From NCBI RefSeq assembly GCF_028356935.1, contig NZ_CP102798.1, positions 3,844,001-3,908,000 of the forward strand: DNA of 64,000 nucleotides, given 5' to 3'. The stretch is from Lysinibacillus sp. OF-1. Lineage in GTDB: Bacteria > Bacillota > Bacilli > Bacillales_A > Planococcaceae. Made by a program: the position numbers and the translations under genes. The notes beneath the pieces were generated by a model that had not been told where the DNA came from, made no database searches, and worked only from the letters and a program-made list of their open reading frames with translations. Of the stretch, positions 45,724 to 57,807 are shown piece after piece. The first letter of the stretch is position 1. Each line of letters begins with the position of its first letter.

Positions 45724-46809
45724 GTGATTTCCATTAGCTTATGTATGATTGTAAAAAATGAAGAAGATGTTATTGGTCGATGTCTTGAGTCCGTCAAAGA
45801 TATAGTGGATGAAATTAATATTATTGACACTGGTTCAACCGATAGTACAAAACAAGTGGTTGCACAATTTACAGACCGAATTTTTGATTTTAAATGGATA
45901 CATCATTTTGCAGCGGCACGAAACTTTTCCTTTCAACAAGCAACAAAGCAATACATCCTCTGGCTAGACGCAGATGATGTTTTTTTAGAGGAAGATCAAG
46001 AAAAATTGAAGTCGCTCAAAGCCTCTCTAACCTCTGATATAGATGCCGTGTCCATGAATTATCATCTAAGCTATGATCATGAGGGAAATGTGGACGCCTT
46101 AATAAGGAGATATCGCCTTGTAAAAAGAGAAAAGCATTTTCAATGGATCGGTGCAGTTCATGAATATTTAGAAGTAGGGGGCGTGCTGTTTGATAGTGAT
46201 ATAGCCGTTAGCCATTTACCATTAACACATGATCACTCACGTAATATTACGATTTATAAGCAACTTATTGAAGCAGGAGAAACACTAACACCGCGAGATA
46301 CATTTTATTTTGCTAATGAATTACTAGATCATGGTCAGTTTGAGGATGCCATTTACTATTACGAATTATTTTTAACCTCAAAGTTAGGCTGGGTAGAAGA
46401 TAATATTCGCGCCTGTTTTAAATTAGCAGATTGCTATTCCAATTTAGACGATAGAGAAAACAACTTCAGTGCTATTTTACGAAGCTTTGAATACGATGTC
46501 CCCCGCCCCGAAGCCTGCTGTCGCCTTGGCTACCACTTCATGGAACAATTCAGGAATTACGAAGCTATTTTTTGGTACGAACAAGCACTGGTAATTAAAC
46601 AAAATCCAAACGCTCCTTTTCAAAATAAAAGCTTTTCAACATGGCTCCCACACTTGCAGCTGTGCGTACTTTTCGACCGTTTACAGCAATACGAACTAGC
46701 AAATACCCATAATGAGCTAGCCAGCTCCTTCATTCCAAATGATCCAAAAATTTTACACAATAAAGAATATTTCAATCGTATTTTAACAATCGATCAAAAT
46801 GACTCTTAG
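45724..46809 (+). CDS. Family 2 glycosyltransferase with TPR-like C-terminus
   Basis: A 361-residue inverting GT2 enzyme of the SunS/WcaA type. The N-terminal GT-A fold begins SISLCMIVKNEEDVIGRCL, with IIDTGSTDST for nucleotide binding and DxD in LWLDADDV (about 79-86). The last 150 residues are helical TPR-like repeats that could bind the acceptor. The start is GTG with AAGGAGG 8 bases upstream. Its sigma-K-like promoter and the collagen-like gene directly downstream suggest that it glycosylates that protein; this is inference. Confidence 0.88.
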   Translation: MISISLCMIVKNEEDVIGRCLESVKDIVDEINIIDTGSTDSTKQVVAQFTDRIFDFKWIHHFAAARNFSFQQATKQYILWLDADDVFLEEDQEKLKSLKASLTSDIDAVSMNYHLSYDHEGNVDALIRRYRLVKREKHFQWIGAVHEYLEVGGVLFDSDIAVSHLPLTHDHSRNITIYKQLIEAGETLTPRDTFYFANELLDHGQFEDAIYYYELFLTSKLGWVEDNIRACFKLADCYSNLDDRENNFSAILRSFEYDVPRPEACCRLGYHFMEQFRNYEAIFWYEQALVIKQNPNAPFQNKSFSTWLPHLQLCVLFDRLQQYELANTHNELASSFIPNDPKILHNKEYFNRILTIDQNDS

Positions 46810-46977
46810 AAAATATCAATAACTAAATAAAAAGGATTTAGCCCCTATCGATATAGAAAACCTTCTACTATTTTAAGCGTAGTTGCAACGAATCTATAAA
46901 TAACTTTAATAAGTAGATATGTGTCTACCTCCTCTATCATTGTGCAGAATACGATATTTGAGAGAGGAGGTGAGATT

Positions 46978-49476
<2,499 letters not shown>

Positions 49477-49510
49477 ATTTAGATGGTCATCACTATTTGA
49501 AGCAAGTGGA

Positions 49511-49550
49511 AAAAGCAAACTACGAAATCGTGGTTTGCTTTTTCTTTTTC
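49511..49550 (+). terminator. Terminator of the collagen-like gene
   Basis: AAAAAGCAAAC (49511-49521) and GTTTGCTTTTT (49534-49544), 11-bp stem with a T-rich end, 35 bases after the stop. Confidence 0.85.
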
Positions 49551-49556
49551 AAAAAA

Positions 49557-49602
49557 CAAAAAATAGCACAAACATTTGTTATGCATGTTTGTACTATTTT
49601 TC
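49557..49602 (-). terminator. hemY terminator
   Basis: AAATAG-ACAAACAT and ATGTTTGT-CTATTT form an interrupted stem; TTTTTTG follows on the minus strand, just after the hemY stop. Confidence 0.7.
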
Positions 49603-49607
49603 ATCTA

Positions 49608-51032
49608 TTATTTAAACATTTCCATTAATACTTCATCTGCAACATGTTTACCTTGCTGCACACATTCTGGAATTGATATTCCCTCAAATGAGCTTCCTGC
49701 AAGCTTGACATTTGGAAAATGTTCTTGTAATTCCTGCTTTATACGTTGAACTTTCGCCTCATGTCCAACTGTATATTGAGGCATCGCATTTTTCCAACGT
49801 GTAACCACTGTCGTTAGAGGGTCCCCATCTATGCCAATCGTTTTCTTTAAATCCTGTAGCACCGTTTTTTCGATTTCAGTATCAGATAGTGCCACAATCG
49901 CTTCATCTCCCACTCGCCCAATATAACTACGTAATAGTACATAATCGTCTGGTGTGGTAGCTAGCCATTTTCTGTTCATCCATGTACAAGAAGTGATTGA
50001 AAAATCACTATTTCGAGAGACATAAAATGAAAGGGCATCTAGATCACCAAGTTGATCCTTTTTAAAGGCCATTGTAACGGTTGCAATCGTTGCAGCCTTC
50101 ATTGTTCCCAATTCATGTAACAGATTATGCTTACTAAACATTTTTTCTGCCATATTAAAGGGAGTAGCAATAATAACAGCATCTGCTTTTATATGTGAGA
50201 AATTATTGAGCATTACTTGAACTGATCCATCTTTGCCATGCTCTATTTCTTCTACTTTGACACCCTTCATGACTGTCCCAGGAAGTAGTGATTCTTCTAT
50301 ACTTTCAATGAGTGTTTCAAGACCATTACTAAAGGTTTGAAAAATCCCTTTGTTTTCATCAATATGATGATTGCTTAAGAAATTTGTTCCTGACTTTTTC
50401 ATGCCAATCAACAAACTCCGATATTTTTGCTCTAAACTATAAAGCTGCGGGAAAGTCGAGCTCATACTTAATTGCTCAATATCCCCTGCAAATGTTCCTG
50501 CTAGTAATGGTTCTACTAGATTTTCTACTATTTCAGAACCAAATCTTCTTCTAAAAAACGCGCCTAACGGCTGATCGTCATCTTGTGCAGAACGAGGGAT
50601 GAAAAAATCCCCAGCCGCACGAACTTTACCGCTAAGTGAAAACAGACCTGATGCTATAAAGGATGAGATATGTGGTGTCTCTCCTGACAAGAGATGACTA
50701 GGTATTGGATATAACTGACTACCAACAGCAACATAAGTAGGCCCTGCATTGCTTGTCAATAATTTCTGTTCAATCCCGAGATCCTTTGCTAAATCATTAA
50801 CATAATTTTCACGATCAAAAAAAGATTCTGGCCCACGCTCAATAATAAAACCATCTTTTCTTAAGGTCTGAATTTTTCCGCCAAGACGTAATGACGACTC
50901 GACAAGTACGATATCTAATGGCAATCCTTTTGCGCCTGCTTCTTTTTGCATATAGAATGCGGCTGTAAGGCCAGTAATGCCACCGCCTACGACAACTACC
51001 TTTCGTCTTTTCTGAGTCACCAACATCATCAC
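49608..51032 (-). CDS. hemY: Coproporphyrinogen III oxidase / protoporphyrinogen oxidase HemY (CgoX)
   Basis: A 474-residue FAD enzyme with the dinucleotide fold VVVVGGGITGLTAAFYM near the N-terminus and the C-terminal FAD motif (NVKLAGSSFEGISIPECVQQG). In Firmicutes it oxidises coproporphyrinogen III to coproporphyrin III, with oxygen. The exact start is unclear: GTG-ATG-ATG codons lie in a row behind a modest AAGAAAG. Last gene of the hemE-hemH-hemY cluster, 11 bases after hemH. Confidence 0.94.
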   Translation of the reverse strand: MMMLVTQKRRKVVVVGGGITGLTAAFYMQKEAGAKGLPLDIVLVESSLRLGGKIQTLRKDGFIIERGPESFFDRENYVNDLAKDLGIEQKLLTSNAGPTYVAVGSQLYPIPSHLLSGETPHISSFIASGLFSLSGKVRAAGDFFIPRSAQDDDQPLGAFFRRRFGSEIVENLVEPLLAGTFAGDIEQLSMSSTFPQLYSLEQKYRSLLIGMKKSGTNFLSNHHIDENKGIFQTFSNGLETLIESIEESLLPGTVMKGVKVEEIEHGKDGSVQVMLNNFSHIKADAVIIATPFNMAEKMFSKHNLLHELGTMKAATIATVTMAFKKDQLGDLDALSFYVSRNSDFSITSCTWMNRKWLATTPDDYVLLRSYIGRVGDEAIVALSDTEIEKTVLQDLKKTIGIDGDPLTTVVTRWKNAMPQYTVGHEAKVQRIKQELQEHFPNVKLAGSSFEGISIPECVQQGKHVADEVLMEMFK

Positions 51033-51043
51033 TTTCTTTTCGC

Positions 51044-51964
51044 TTAGCTTAATTTTTTATGAATCGCATCTACCATCGCATCAATAAATAATGGGTGTGT
51101 ATTTGGCATCGCTGGGCGATAGTATTTTGCGCCAAGTTCATCACAAACAACTTTACATTCAAAATCGTTGTCATATAACACTTCTAAATGTTCTGTTACA
51201 AAACCTACTGGTGTATAAACAAATGAACGGAAGCCTTTTTCTTCAAATAGCTCACGTGTTAAATCTTGAACATCTGGGCCAATCCAAGGCTCTGGTGTTT
51301 GGCCTGCTGATTGCCAGCCAACCTCTACATTTTTTAGACCTGTCGCAGCTTGAATAAGACGTGCTGTTTCAATTAATTGATCTTCATACGGATCGCCCAA
51401 GTTTTTAATTTTTTCAGGCAATGAATGTGCTGACACAATTAAACAAGCTGTTTCACGTTCTTCTTGTGGCATTGCATTAAATGTATCATTTACTTGTTGT
51501 TCCCAATACTCAATGAATTTCGGCTCATCATACCAAGATTCTACAGAAGTAATCGTTAAGCGACCTCCTGCTGCCTCTTCCGCACGACCGTTATAAGACT
51601 TAATAGAGAACGTAGAGAAATGAGGGGCTAGAACAATAGAAACCGCTTCTTTTATGCCCTCTGCCACCATTTGCTCTACTGCATCTTCAATAAATGGATG
51701 AATATGTTTTAAGCCAATAAACAATTTATATTCTACAGCATCCTGCACCTCATTTAAACGTGCACATAGGGCTTCAGCTTGTGCTTGTGTCGCCGCAGCT
51801 AATGGAGATAAACCACCGATAGCTTCATAGCGGCTACGTAAATCCTCTAAGTGCTCTGCCGAAGGTTTACGTCCATGACGAATATGCGTATAGTAAGGTT
51901 CGATATCTTCTTCTTTATAAGGTGTTCCGTATGCCATTACCAATAAGCCTTTAACTTCTTTCAT
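51044..51964 (-). CDS. hemH: Ferrochelatase HemH (coproporphyrin type, CpfC)
   Basis: A 306-residue enzyme that inserts iron into coproporphyrin III in the Firmicute pathway. [20 protein letters not shown] at the N-terminus, the conserved His and Ser in [10 protein letters not shown] (about 180-189), and Glu in [13 protein letters not shown] (about 255-267) are all present. No 2Fe-2S tail. ATG 51962-51964 is preferred over the GTG 12 bases earlier, since AGAGGTG lies 9 bases before it. Two hairpins separate it from hemE. Confidence 0.95.
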   Translation of the reverse strand: MKEVKGLLVMAYGTPYKEEDIEPYYTHIRHGRKPSAEHLEDLRSRYEAIGGLSPLAAATQAQAEALCARLNEVQDAVEYKLFIGLKHIHPFIEDAVEQMVAEGIKEAVSIVLAPHFSTFSIKSYNGRAEEAAGGRLTITSVESWYDEPKFIEYWEQQVNDTFNAMPQEERETACLIVSAHSLPEKIKNLGDPYEDQLIETARLIQAATGLKNVEVGWQSAGQTPEPWIGPDVQDLTRELFEEKGFRSFVYTPVGFVTEHLEVLYDNDFECKVVCDELGAKYYRPAMPNTHPLFIDAMVDAIHKKLS

Positions 51965-52020
51965 TACCCTTTTCACCTCTAAAATTGTTTTATGTTTTCA
52001 TACATTATGTGACAAAAAGA

Positions 52021-52090
52021 AGCTGCCCAATCTTTAATATTGGACAGCTCCCTTTCTATATGGAAAATAAAATTTCCTATGTAGAAAGGG
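52021..52090 (-). terminator. Double hairpin between hemE and hemH
   Basis: Minus-strand order: CCCTTTCTA/TAGAAAGGG with inner GGAAA/TTTCC (52050-52090), then AGCTGTCCAAT/ATTGGGCAGCT (52021-52049) followed by TTCTTTTT. The second looks like an intrinsic terminator inside the hem cluster. It may lower or uncouple hemH-hemY expression. Confidence 0.65.
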
Positions 52091-52119
52091 ACATATTTTT
52101 CACATTTAATTCACTTCTA

Positions 52120-53169
52120 TTAAGAACGAGCTTGAATTTGTTGTGCACTGTATTCATGAATAAGTGTAGTGAGACGTTTTAAGATATCTGGGTCAACCTC
52201 TGGGAAAACACCATGTCCTAGGTTAAAGATATGACCTGGCATTTCTAAACCTTGTTCAATAATATCTTTTGTTCGTTTCTCAATGACTGACCAATCTGCT
52301 AATAAAAGGGATGGATCTAAGTTACCCTGTACCGGTTTTGTAATACCATTCGCACGCGCTTCTTTTATTGGCAAACGCCAGTCTAAGCCTACAACATCAA
52401 TCGGTAAATCATTCCATTCCTTTGCTAAATGGCTCGCACCGACACCGAATTGAATGAGTGGCACATTTTCTTTTTGCAGCTCTGCAAAAATACGAGTCAT
52501 AATTGGTTTAATAAATACACGATAATCCTCAACATTTAAGGCTCCTACCCAAGAATCAAATACTTGGATTGCCTTTGCACCAGCTTTAATTTGAGCAGTT
52601 ACATCTGCAATAATCATGTCAGCTAGTTTATCCATTAATGCAAACCAAGCTTGTGGCTCTGATACCATAAATGATTTTGTTTTATTATAGTTTCTTGAAG
52701 GGCCGCCTTCAATCATGTAGCTTGCAAGTGTAAATGGTGCTCCAGCAAAACCGATTAAAGGAACATTCAATTGCTCTTCTGCCAATATCTTGATTGTTTC
52801 TAATACAAACGGTGTATGCTCATTAGCATTGAATTCACCTAATTTTTCTACATCTGCTACTGATTGGATAGGGTTTGAAATAACAGGACCAACGCCTGCT
52901 TTGATCTTTACATCTATCCCAATCCCCGGAAGAGGTGTCACAATATCTTTGTATAGAATGGCTGCATCGACATTATAATTTTCTACAGGTAGACGAGTGA
53001 CATATGCACATAGCTCAGGTTGATGTGTAATTTCCTCTAAGGAATATTTTTCTTTAATGGCACGGTATTCTGGCTGAGAACGTCCTGCCTGACGCATATA
53101 CCATACTGGCGTGTGTGCTGTCCTTTCTCCACGTGCAGCACGCAGGAGTGTATCATTAAAAGTTGTCAT
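52120..53169 (-). CDS. hemE: Uroporphyrinogen decarboxylase HemE
   Basis: A 349-residue (beta/alpha)8-barrel enzyme that decarboxylates uroporphyrinogen III to coproporphyrinogen III. The N-terminal signature [16 protein letters not shown] (about 21-36) has the binding Arg residues, and the second signature [17 protein letters not shown] (about 140-156) is intact. ATG 53167-53169 with AAGGAAC upstream. First of hemE-hemH-hemY. Confidence 0.97.
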   Translation of the reverse strand: MTTFNDTLLRAARGERTAHTPVWYMRQAGRSQPEYRAIKEKYSLEEITHQPELCAYVTRLPVENYNVDAAILYKDIVTPLPGIGIDVKIKAGVGPVISNPIQSVADVEKLGEFNANEHTPFVLETIKILAEEQLNVPLIGFAGAPFTLASYMIEGGPSRNYNKTKSFMVSEPQAWFALMDKLADMIIADVTAQIKAGAKAIQVFDSWVGALNVEDYRVFIKPIMTRIFAELQKENVPLIQFGVGASHLAKEWNDLPIDVVGLDWRLPIKEARANGITKPVQGNLDPSLLLADWSVIEKRTKDIIEQGLEMPGHIFNLGHGVFPEVDPDILKRLTTLIHEYSAQQIQARS

Positions 53170-53413
53170 GAATAGTTCCTTCCCCTCGATAAATTCATAC
53201 TATAAAATTGTCTTAAAAAATGTTTTGTTTATTCCTTTATTATTGATATCCGTTTCCAATAGTAAACGCTTCCTCCGTAATTGTATAGTTTTCCTAGTGA
53301 AATGTCATAAAATTGTTCTTTCTCGGCAGATTCTTTTTGAACAGAGCGTTAGACTTACGCTGAAAAGGGTATAATCACGCTATAATTAGTAAGATCGTAA
53401 GGAGGATAAATTG

Positions 53414-53929
53414 ATGTATATTTATTTAACTTCTGGCACTGGTGATTTTTTAGAACAGGTAAAAAATAAGTATCCAAATGAGCATATGATTTTAATTCAT
53501 GGGGATGGAAACTCTGTACTGATTCATGAGACAGAAGGAAAGACAGTTTTTGCGACACCACGTAAATTTGAGGTACTGGATTCAGTAAATGAATTAGAGG
53601 AACGAGGCTTCTTTGTATTTAATAATATTCCTGTGACAGATGAAGGACGACCTGTTTTCGAACACCGCTTTTTAGAGCGTTCACGCGCCATTGAAAATGA
53701 GCCTGGCTTTGTGGCGTTCCGTTTATTACGTCCGATCAAGAGTGATACTTACATTGTCATGACGCAGTGGAATGGACCACATTCATTTGAAGCATGGAAG
53801 AGCTCTAGAGCCTTTGAATCTGCACATGCTAAAAGAGATGATTCATCAGGTGTAAGCCAGCAAAATATCTTTTCAGCAGCTTCTTATGTAACAACTTATA
53901 GTGCTATGCCAAATGAGGATACAGAATAG
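53414..53929 (+). CDS. hmoB: Heme-degrading monooxygenase HmoB-like
   Basis: A 171-residue protein with a C-terminal antibiotic-biosynthesis-monooxygenase (ABM) domain (about 65-155: SRAIENEPGFVAFRLLRP, YIVMTQWNGPHSFEAWKSS), the fold of IsdG/HmoB heme oxygenases. The first 60 residues form a second, degenerate ABM-like half, as in B. subtilis HmoB (YhgC). It lies divergent to hemE as yhgC does. AAGGAGG precedes ATG 53414. Likely releases iron from heme; two TATAAT -10-like boxes are seen upstream. Confidence 0.88.
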   Translation: MYIYLTSGTGDFLEQVKNKYPNEHMILIHGDGNSVLIHETEGKTVFATPRKFEVLDSVNELEERGFFVFNNIPVTDEGRPVFEHRFLERSRAIENEPGFVAFRLLRPIKSDTYIVMTQWNGPHSFEAWKSSRAFESAHAKRDDSSGVSQQNIFSAASYVTTYSAMPNEDTE

Positions 53930-53937
53930 TAGATAAA

Positions 53938-53984
53938 ATAAAAGCTCATTTTCCGAATACTAGCATTGGAAAATGAGCTTTTCA
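53938..53984. terminator. Terminator between hmoB and ecsB
   Basis: AAAAGCTCATTTTCC and GGAAAATGAGCTTTT form a 15-bp perfect stem, usable in both directions by the converging genes. Confidence 0.9.
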
Positions 53985-54004
53985 ATTTATCAGCTACAAT
54001 CTAT

Positions 54005-55186
54005 TTATTTGGAAATTTTTGCTGTTAATTCGCTAATTACAATAACAATGACAATGGCTAAATAAAACATTGGCTGTGTGATAGCACATAAACCAACAAT
54101 AATAGCTTGTGTAACCATTGCTAAACGGACAGTTTGCTTTACAGCTAATTGGCGGGCATGCTCTGGTAAAGGATAGAGCATGTCCATTCGAAATTCACCA
54201 CTTGATAGTAAGGCTTGTTTTAACTGAATTGTGGTCGCAAAGCTGAGTGCACCAGCAACAATCCATGTCACTACAGGAATATCAACAAAAACTGCGATGA
54301 CTCCCGAAATGGCCGTAAGACGAAGCCATAAATAGAAATGGTCATCTGTACGGACAAAGGTACGAAACACCAAATATTTTTGAGCATTCTCTTTACCATA
54401 TGGCACAAATCTATACAGCCAGTCCATCCAGCGTCGACGTCGGATACTTCCGTGTAGATGAGGTACATCTGTAAAATAATTAGCAAAACGGTAAAAGCTC
54501 ATCATACGATTCTGTTCAATTTTGACAAAATGTTCATAAGGCACAGGTTCGCCAACTGATTTTTTCCTAAAGATAATGATATAAACCACACTAATAACTG
54601 TCGCTATTACCGCTAGTATTAGCTGAGCATGAAGCCCCATGTATAAAACAGCCCCGAATATGACAGCTCGAATAAGCCTGTCCACCCAAACCATTTGACC
54701 TCGCTCACTGTATCGGTAGCTGAATTCTCCTTGCACACTTATATATTTCAATACAATGATAAGTAAAAAGATCGTCCATATTTCAGTTGTTGTTAATGCC
54801 GTTACGGCTTTCAATAATGGAATACATACAATATAAACAATCGCTACAATCCATACTTGGGACCAGAACGTCCAAGCCAATGCTTTGCTAAAATATTGAG
54901 ACATTTTTGATTCTAAAGGTAATAAGTATACTTGATCTGGTTCTCTCAACAGCGTAGTAGGACGGCTAAAGGCCAATAAAATCCCTATCATAACAGCTAT
55001 GACGATTTCTGCTGGAAAGTCTGTTTGGACAACTTTCAGCCATTCGCTATATTGGTAGCCCCCTGCTCCAATAAGAAATACAAGTACAATTGCAATATGC
55101 CCTGTAAAAATAAATTGCATATACTTTTGTACTTCTCCTATATAATGCACGAAGCGAGAGGACCATACATCACGCAAATTCTTCAT
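54005..55186 (-). CDS. ecsB: ABC transporter membrane protein EcsB
   Basis: A 393-residue membrane protein with about nine to ten helices, of the EcsB family. In Bacillus, loss of EcsAB impairs secretion, intramembrane proteolysis by RasP, sporulation and competence; Ecs in other Firmicutes has been linked to peptide export. Its start lies 17 bases inside ecsA, so the two are coupled. No EcsC gene follows. Confidence 0.92.
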   Translation of the reverse strand: MKNLRDVWSSRFVHYIGEVQKYMQFIFTGHIAIVLVFLIGAGGYQYSEWLKVVQTDFPAEIVIAVMIGILLAFSRPTTLLREPDQVYLLPLESKMSQYFSKALAWTFWSQVWIVAIVYIVCIPLLKAVTALTTTEIWTIFLLIIVLKYISVQGEFSYRYSERGQMVWVDRLIRAVIFGAVLYMGLHAQLILAVIATVISVVYIIIFRKKSVGEPVPYEHFVKIEQNRMMSFYRFANYFTDVPHLHGSIRRRRWMDWLYRFVPYGKENAQKYLVFRTFVRTDDHFYLWLRLTAISGVIAVFVDIPVVTWIVAGALSFATTIQLKQALLSSGEFRMDMLYPLPEHARQLAVKQTVRLAMVTQAIIVGLCAITQPMFYLAIVIVIVISELTAKISK

Positions 55187-55919
55187 GGTCCCGCTCCTTT
55201 GTCATGGCAATATAAAGATCATCTAATGTCGCATTCGGCATAGCAAATGATTGACGCAATTCCGCCATCGTCCCCTGTGCTCGCACTCTTCCTTCGTGCA
55301 ATAAAATAATTCGATCGCAATGCTTTTCAGCCGTCGATAGAATATGCGTAGACATTAATATAGAAGCACCTTCTTTTTTCTTTTCATCCATCTGATCTAG
55401 TAATGATTGAATACCTAGTGGATCTAACCCCACAAAAGGCTCATCAATAATATATAGACTTGGATTCACTAAAAAAGCACACATAATCATGACTTTTTGA
55501 CGCATCCCCTTTGAAAAGTGTGAAGGGAACCAATTTAATCTTTTCTCCATGCGAAACTCTTTTAATAGCACCTCAGAACGAGCATCGAGGGTTGCCCTAT
55601 TAATCCCATAAGCCATCGCTGTCAATTCTAGATGCTCTCTTAATGTTAATTCATCGTATAATACAGGAGTTTCAGGAATATAGGAAAATGCTGTCCGATA
55701 TTTGTCCGTATCTTCCTTCAATGTCACACCATTTAAACGAATATCCCCTTCCTTTGGCAACATCGTTCCGATAATATGTTTAATCGTTGTACTTTTACCA
55801 GCTCCATTTAAGCCGATTAAGCCAACTAATTCTCCTTTTCCAATTGTAAAAGATAAATCTTTAATCACAGGCTTTCTTGTATAACCACCTGTCACATGCT
55901 GTACCTCTAATACTGACAT
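55170..55919 (-). CDS. ecsA: ABC transporter ATP-binding protein EcsA
   Basis: A 249-residue exporter-type ATPase. Walker A is GLNGAGKST (about 36-44), the Q-loop is in FSYIPETPVLY, the signature is FSKGMRQKV, Walker B is LYIIDEPFVGLDP, and the switch is MSTHIL. It pairs with EcsB. Divergent from hit, with which it shares a 100-base promoter gap, the arrangement seen in B. subtilis. Confidence 0.95.
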   Translation of the reverse strand: MSVLEVQHVTGGYTRKPVIKDLSFTIGKGELVGLIGLNGAGKSTTIKHIIGTMLPKEGDIRLNGVTLKEDTDKYRTAFSYIPETPVLYDELTLREHLELTAMAYGINRATLDARSEVLLKEFRMEKRLNWFPSHFSKGMRQKVMIMCAFLVNPSLYIIDEPFVGLDPLGIQSLLDQMDEKKKEGASILMSTHILSTAEKHCDRIILLHEGRVRAQGTMAELRQSFAMPNATLDDLYIAMTKERDHEEFA

Positions 55920-56023
55920 ATCCTCACTCCTCTTCTTGTTTTATATTTTATCAAAAATTAGCAAATGATACAGGTTTGAGTATGATAGAATGTACTTACA
56001 TATACGTTAAGGGGGAAATTCTC

Positions 56024-56437
56024 ATGAGCGATTGCCTATTTTGCAAAATTATTGACGGATCTATTCCAAGTACCAAAGTTTACGAGGACGATCATGTCTA
56101 TGCATTTACAGACATCTCACCTGTTGCAAAAGGTCATACATTATTAATTCCAAAGCATCACTGTCAAGATCTATTTGAAATGCCAGAGGATGTAGCACGT
56201 AATCTATATGCAGTTGCACCAAAAATCGCTAATGCTATTAAAGCAGCATTTCAGCCAATAGGTATGAATACGATTAATAACAATGGTGCTGCCGCTGGAC
56301 AAACTGTTTTCCACTACCACTTACATTTTATTCCGCGTTACGATGAAAAAGAAGGACTAGGCTTAATTTGGCAGACTCAAAAATATTCACCAGAGCAGTT
56401 AGCTGAAGTTGCAGAAAGTATTAAAGCCAATCTATAA
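56024..56437 (+). CDS. hit: HIT family protein
   Basis: A 137-residue histidine-triad nucleotide-binding protein. The active-site motif is FHYHLHFIP (about 93-101), and CLFCKIIDGSIPS near the N-terminus includes zinc-type Cys. Such proteins hydrolyse AMP-lysine-like phosphoramidates. ATG 56024 follows AAGGGGG; a longer frame upstream lacks a site. It lies between ecsA and trpP. Confidence 0.94.
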   Translation: MSDCLFCKIIDGSIPSTKVYEDDHVYAFTDISPVAKGHTLLIPKHHCQDLFEMPEDVARNLYAVAPKIANAIKAAFQPIGMNTINNNGAAAGQTVFHYHLHFIPRYDEKEGLGLIWQTQKYSPEQLAEVAESIKANL

Positions 56438-56545
56438 GTCATTTGTAATATATTAACATTAAAATGTTCAGAAAACTGTATTGCAAATTGAAAAATTTTG
56501 GCGTACAATCACAAATAAGTTTCGCTAACGATCAAGAGGATACGT

Positions 56546-56579
56546 TAGGAGACAAATAGATTAGCTTAGTCGAGGAGAG
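56546..56579 (+). promoter_or_regulatory. TRAP-type (G/U)AG array overlapping the trpP ribosome binding site
   Basis: NAG triplets start at 56557, 56562, 56567, 56572 and 56577 with exact 2-base spacers (TAG-AT-TAG-CT-TAG-TC-GAG-GA-GAG). Further triplets lie at 56546, 56549 and 56536. Bases 56572-56579 are also the ribosome binding site of trpP. The array matches the binding pattern of TRAP (MtrB), which would block translation when tryptophan is high. Confidence 0.75.
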
Positions 56580-56585
56580 ATACAG

Positions 56586-57122
56586 ATGAATACAAAAAAT
56601 TTAGTATTAATGGCATTATTAGTAGGTGTCGGTGCAGCCCTTTATGTGGTGACACCAGGTATGGTGAATGGCATGAAACCTGATTTCATGTTAACAATGA
56701 TGTTTATTGGCATTTTATTGTTCCCCACTGTGAAAGAAACGTTCTTACTTTCGCTTTCAACAGGCGTACTTTCAGGTTTATTTACAACATTCCCAGCAGG
56801 TCTTGTCCCAAATATTATTGATAAAGCAGTAACAGGCTTTGTCTTTTTAGCCGCTTTATTGATTCTCAAAAAACTAGCAAATCATTTCGCTGTATCAGCT
56901 ATCTTAGTTGGATTAGGAACTATTCTTTCAGGAACTGTCTTTTTAGCCGTAGCACTTTTTGTGTTCAATGCAAATGTTGGTGCAACGTTTGCGATGTTAT
57001 TTATTGGCGTTGTCCTGCCAGCTGTCGCATTTAATGTCGTTGCTTTTGCCGTCATTTATCCCATTGTCACAAAATTAGTGAAGCGTTCTAAATTCAATAC
57101 AGCCATTTCTCAAATATCATAA
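56586..57122 (+). CDS. trpP: Tryptophan transporter TrpP
   Basis: A 178-residue membrane protein with about five to six helices, of the TrpP (YhaG) family, which resembles the S-components of ECF transporters. The length and family motifs (GMKPDFMLTMMFIGIL, GLVPNIIDKAVTGF) fit. In B. subtilis trpP is repressed by TRAP through binding at the ribosome binding site; the same array is seen here. A terminator follows 20 bases after the stop. Confidence 0.9.
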   Translation: MNTKNLVLMALLVGVGAALYVVTPGMVNGMKPDFMLTMMFIGILLFPTVKETFLLSLSTGVLSGLFTTFPAGLVPNIIDKAVTGFVFLAALLILKKLANHFAVSAILVGLGTILSGTVFLAVALFVFNANVGATFAMLFIGVVLPAVAFNVVAFAVIYPIVTKLVKRSKFNTAISQIS

Positions 57123-57141
57123 ACACTTACTTAAAATAATT

Positions 57142-57190
57142 AAAAGAAACTAAACGGTGATGGTAAATCACTCGTCTAGTTTCTTTTTTC
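57142..57190 (+). terminator. trpP terminator
   Basis: AAAAGAAACTA and TAGTTTCTTTT form the outer stem with inner GTGAT/ATCAC; T-run follows. Confidence 0.88.
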
Positions 57191-57254
57191 TTTTTGTATT
57201 TGTACAATTCATGGTTTAATAGTAGATAAACATGACTAGAAATGAGGTATCAAT

Positions 57255-57650
57255 ATGAAAGCAAAACCATTTTTACTTGGACTAACAACAGGCATTATCG
57301 GTGGGACAGTCGCTGTACTTTTTTCAACGCCACAATCAGGACAACAGCTACGTGCTTCTGTCAAACAAAATGTCGATCAGACAAAAGGAATGCTCCTTGA
57401 TGTCAAACAACAAGTAGGGACTGTTAAACAATCTGTCAACACTTTAACAATTGAAGTAAAAAATAATATCCCACAAATAATAAATGATTTAAAACAAACA
57501 ATTACAACTTTCACTGAAGAAATCGAACCAACTAAAAATAATTTGCAACAAGAATTAGATGCATTACAGAATTCGATTAGCGAAATCGAGAAAAACATTG
57601 CACAAATTACAGAAAATAAGAAAAAACCACAAGAAAAAGTTAGCGACTAA
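57255..57650 (+). CDS. YtxH domain-containing protein
   Basis: A 131-residue protein: one N-terminal membrane helix (about 6-24, FLLGLTTGIIGGTVAVLFS), a TPQSGQQLR motif typical of YtxH proteins, then a long helix or coiled coil of Lys, Gln, Asn and Glu (about 38-131). Genes of this family are often general-stress controlled, but no sigma-B promoter is clear here. It stands between trpP and scoC, the position of yhaH in B. subtilis. Function unknown. Confidence 0.85.
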   Translation: MKAKPFLLGLTTGIIGGTVAVLFSTPQSGQQLRASVKQNVDQTKGMLLDVKQQVGTVKQSVNTLTIEVKNNIPQIINDLKQTITTFTEEIEPTKNNLQQELDALQNSISEIEKNIAQITENKKKPQEKVSD

Positions 57651-57807
57651 AGTCCTTTTCGAATGGTAAAAAATCTATTTTTTTATCAAAAATCATTACT
57701 ATAATATTATTTTTTAACCACTTTTCAATTTTTTAATTTTTCTAACTTTAAACTTTTTTTCTTTACTGCTATAATATTTTTAAAAATGTGAAAGAAAGCA
57801 GTAGGTG

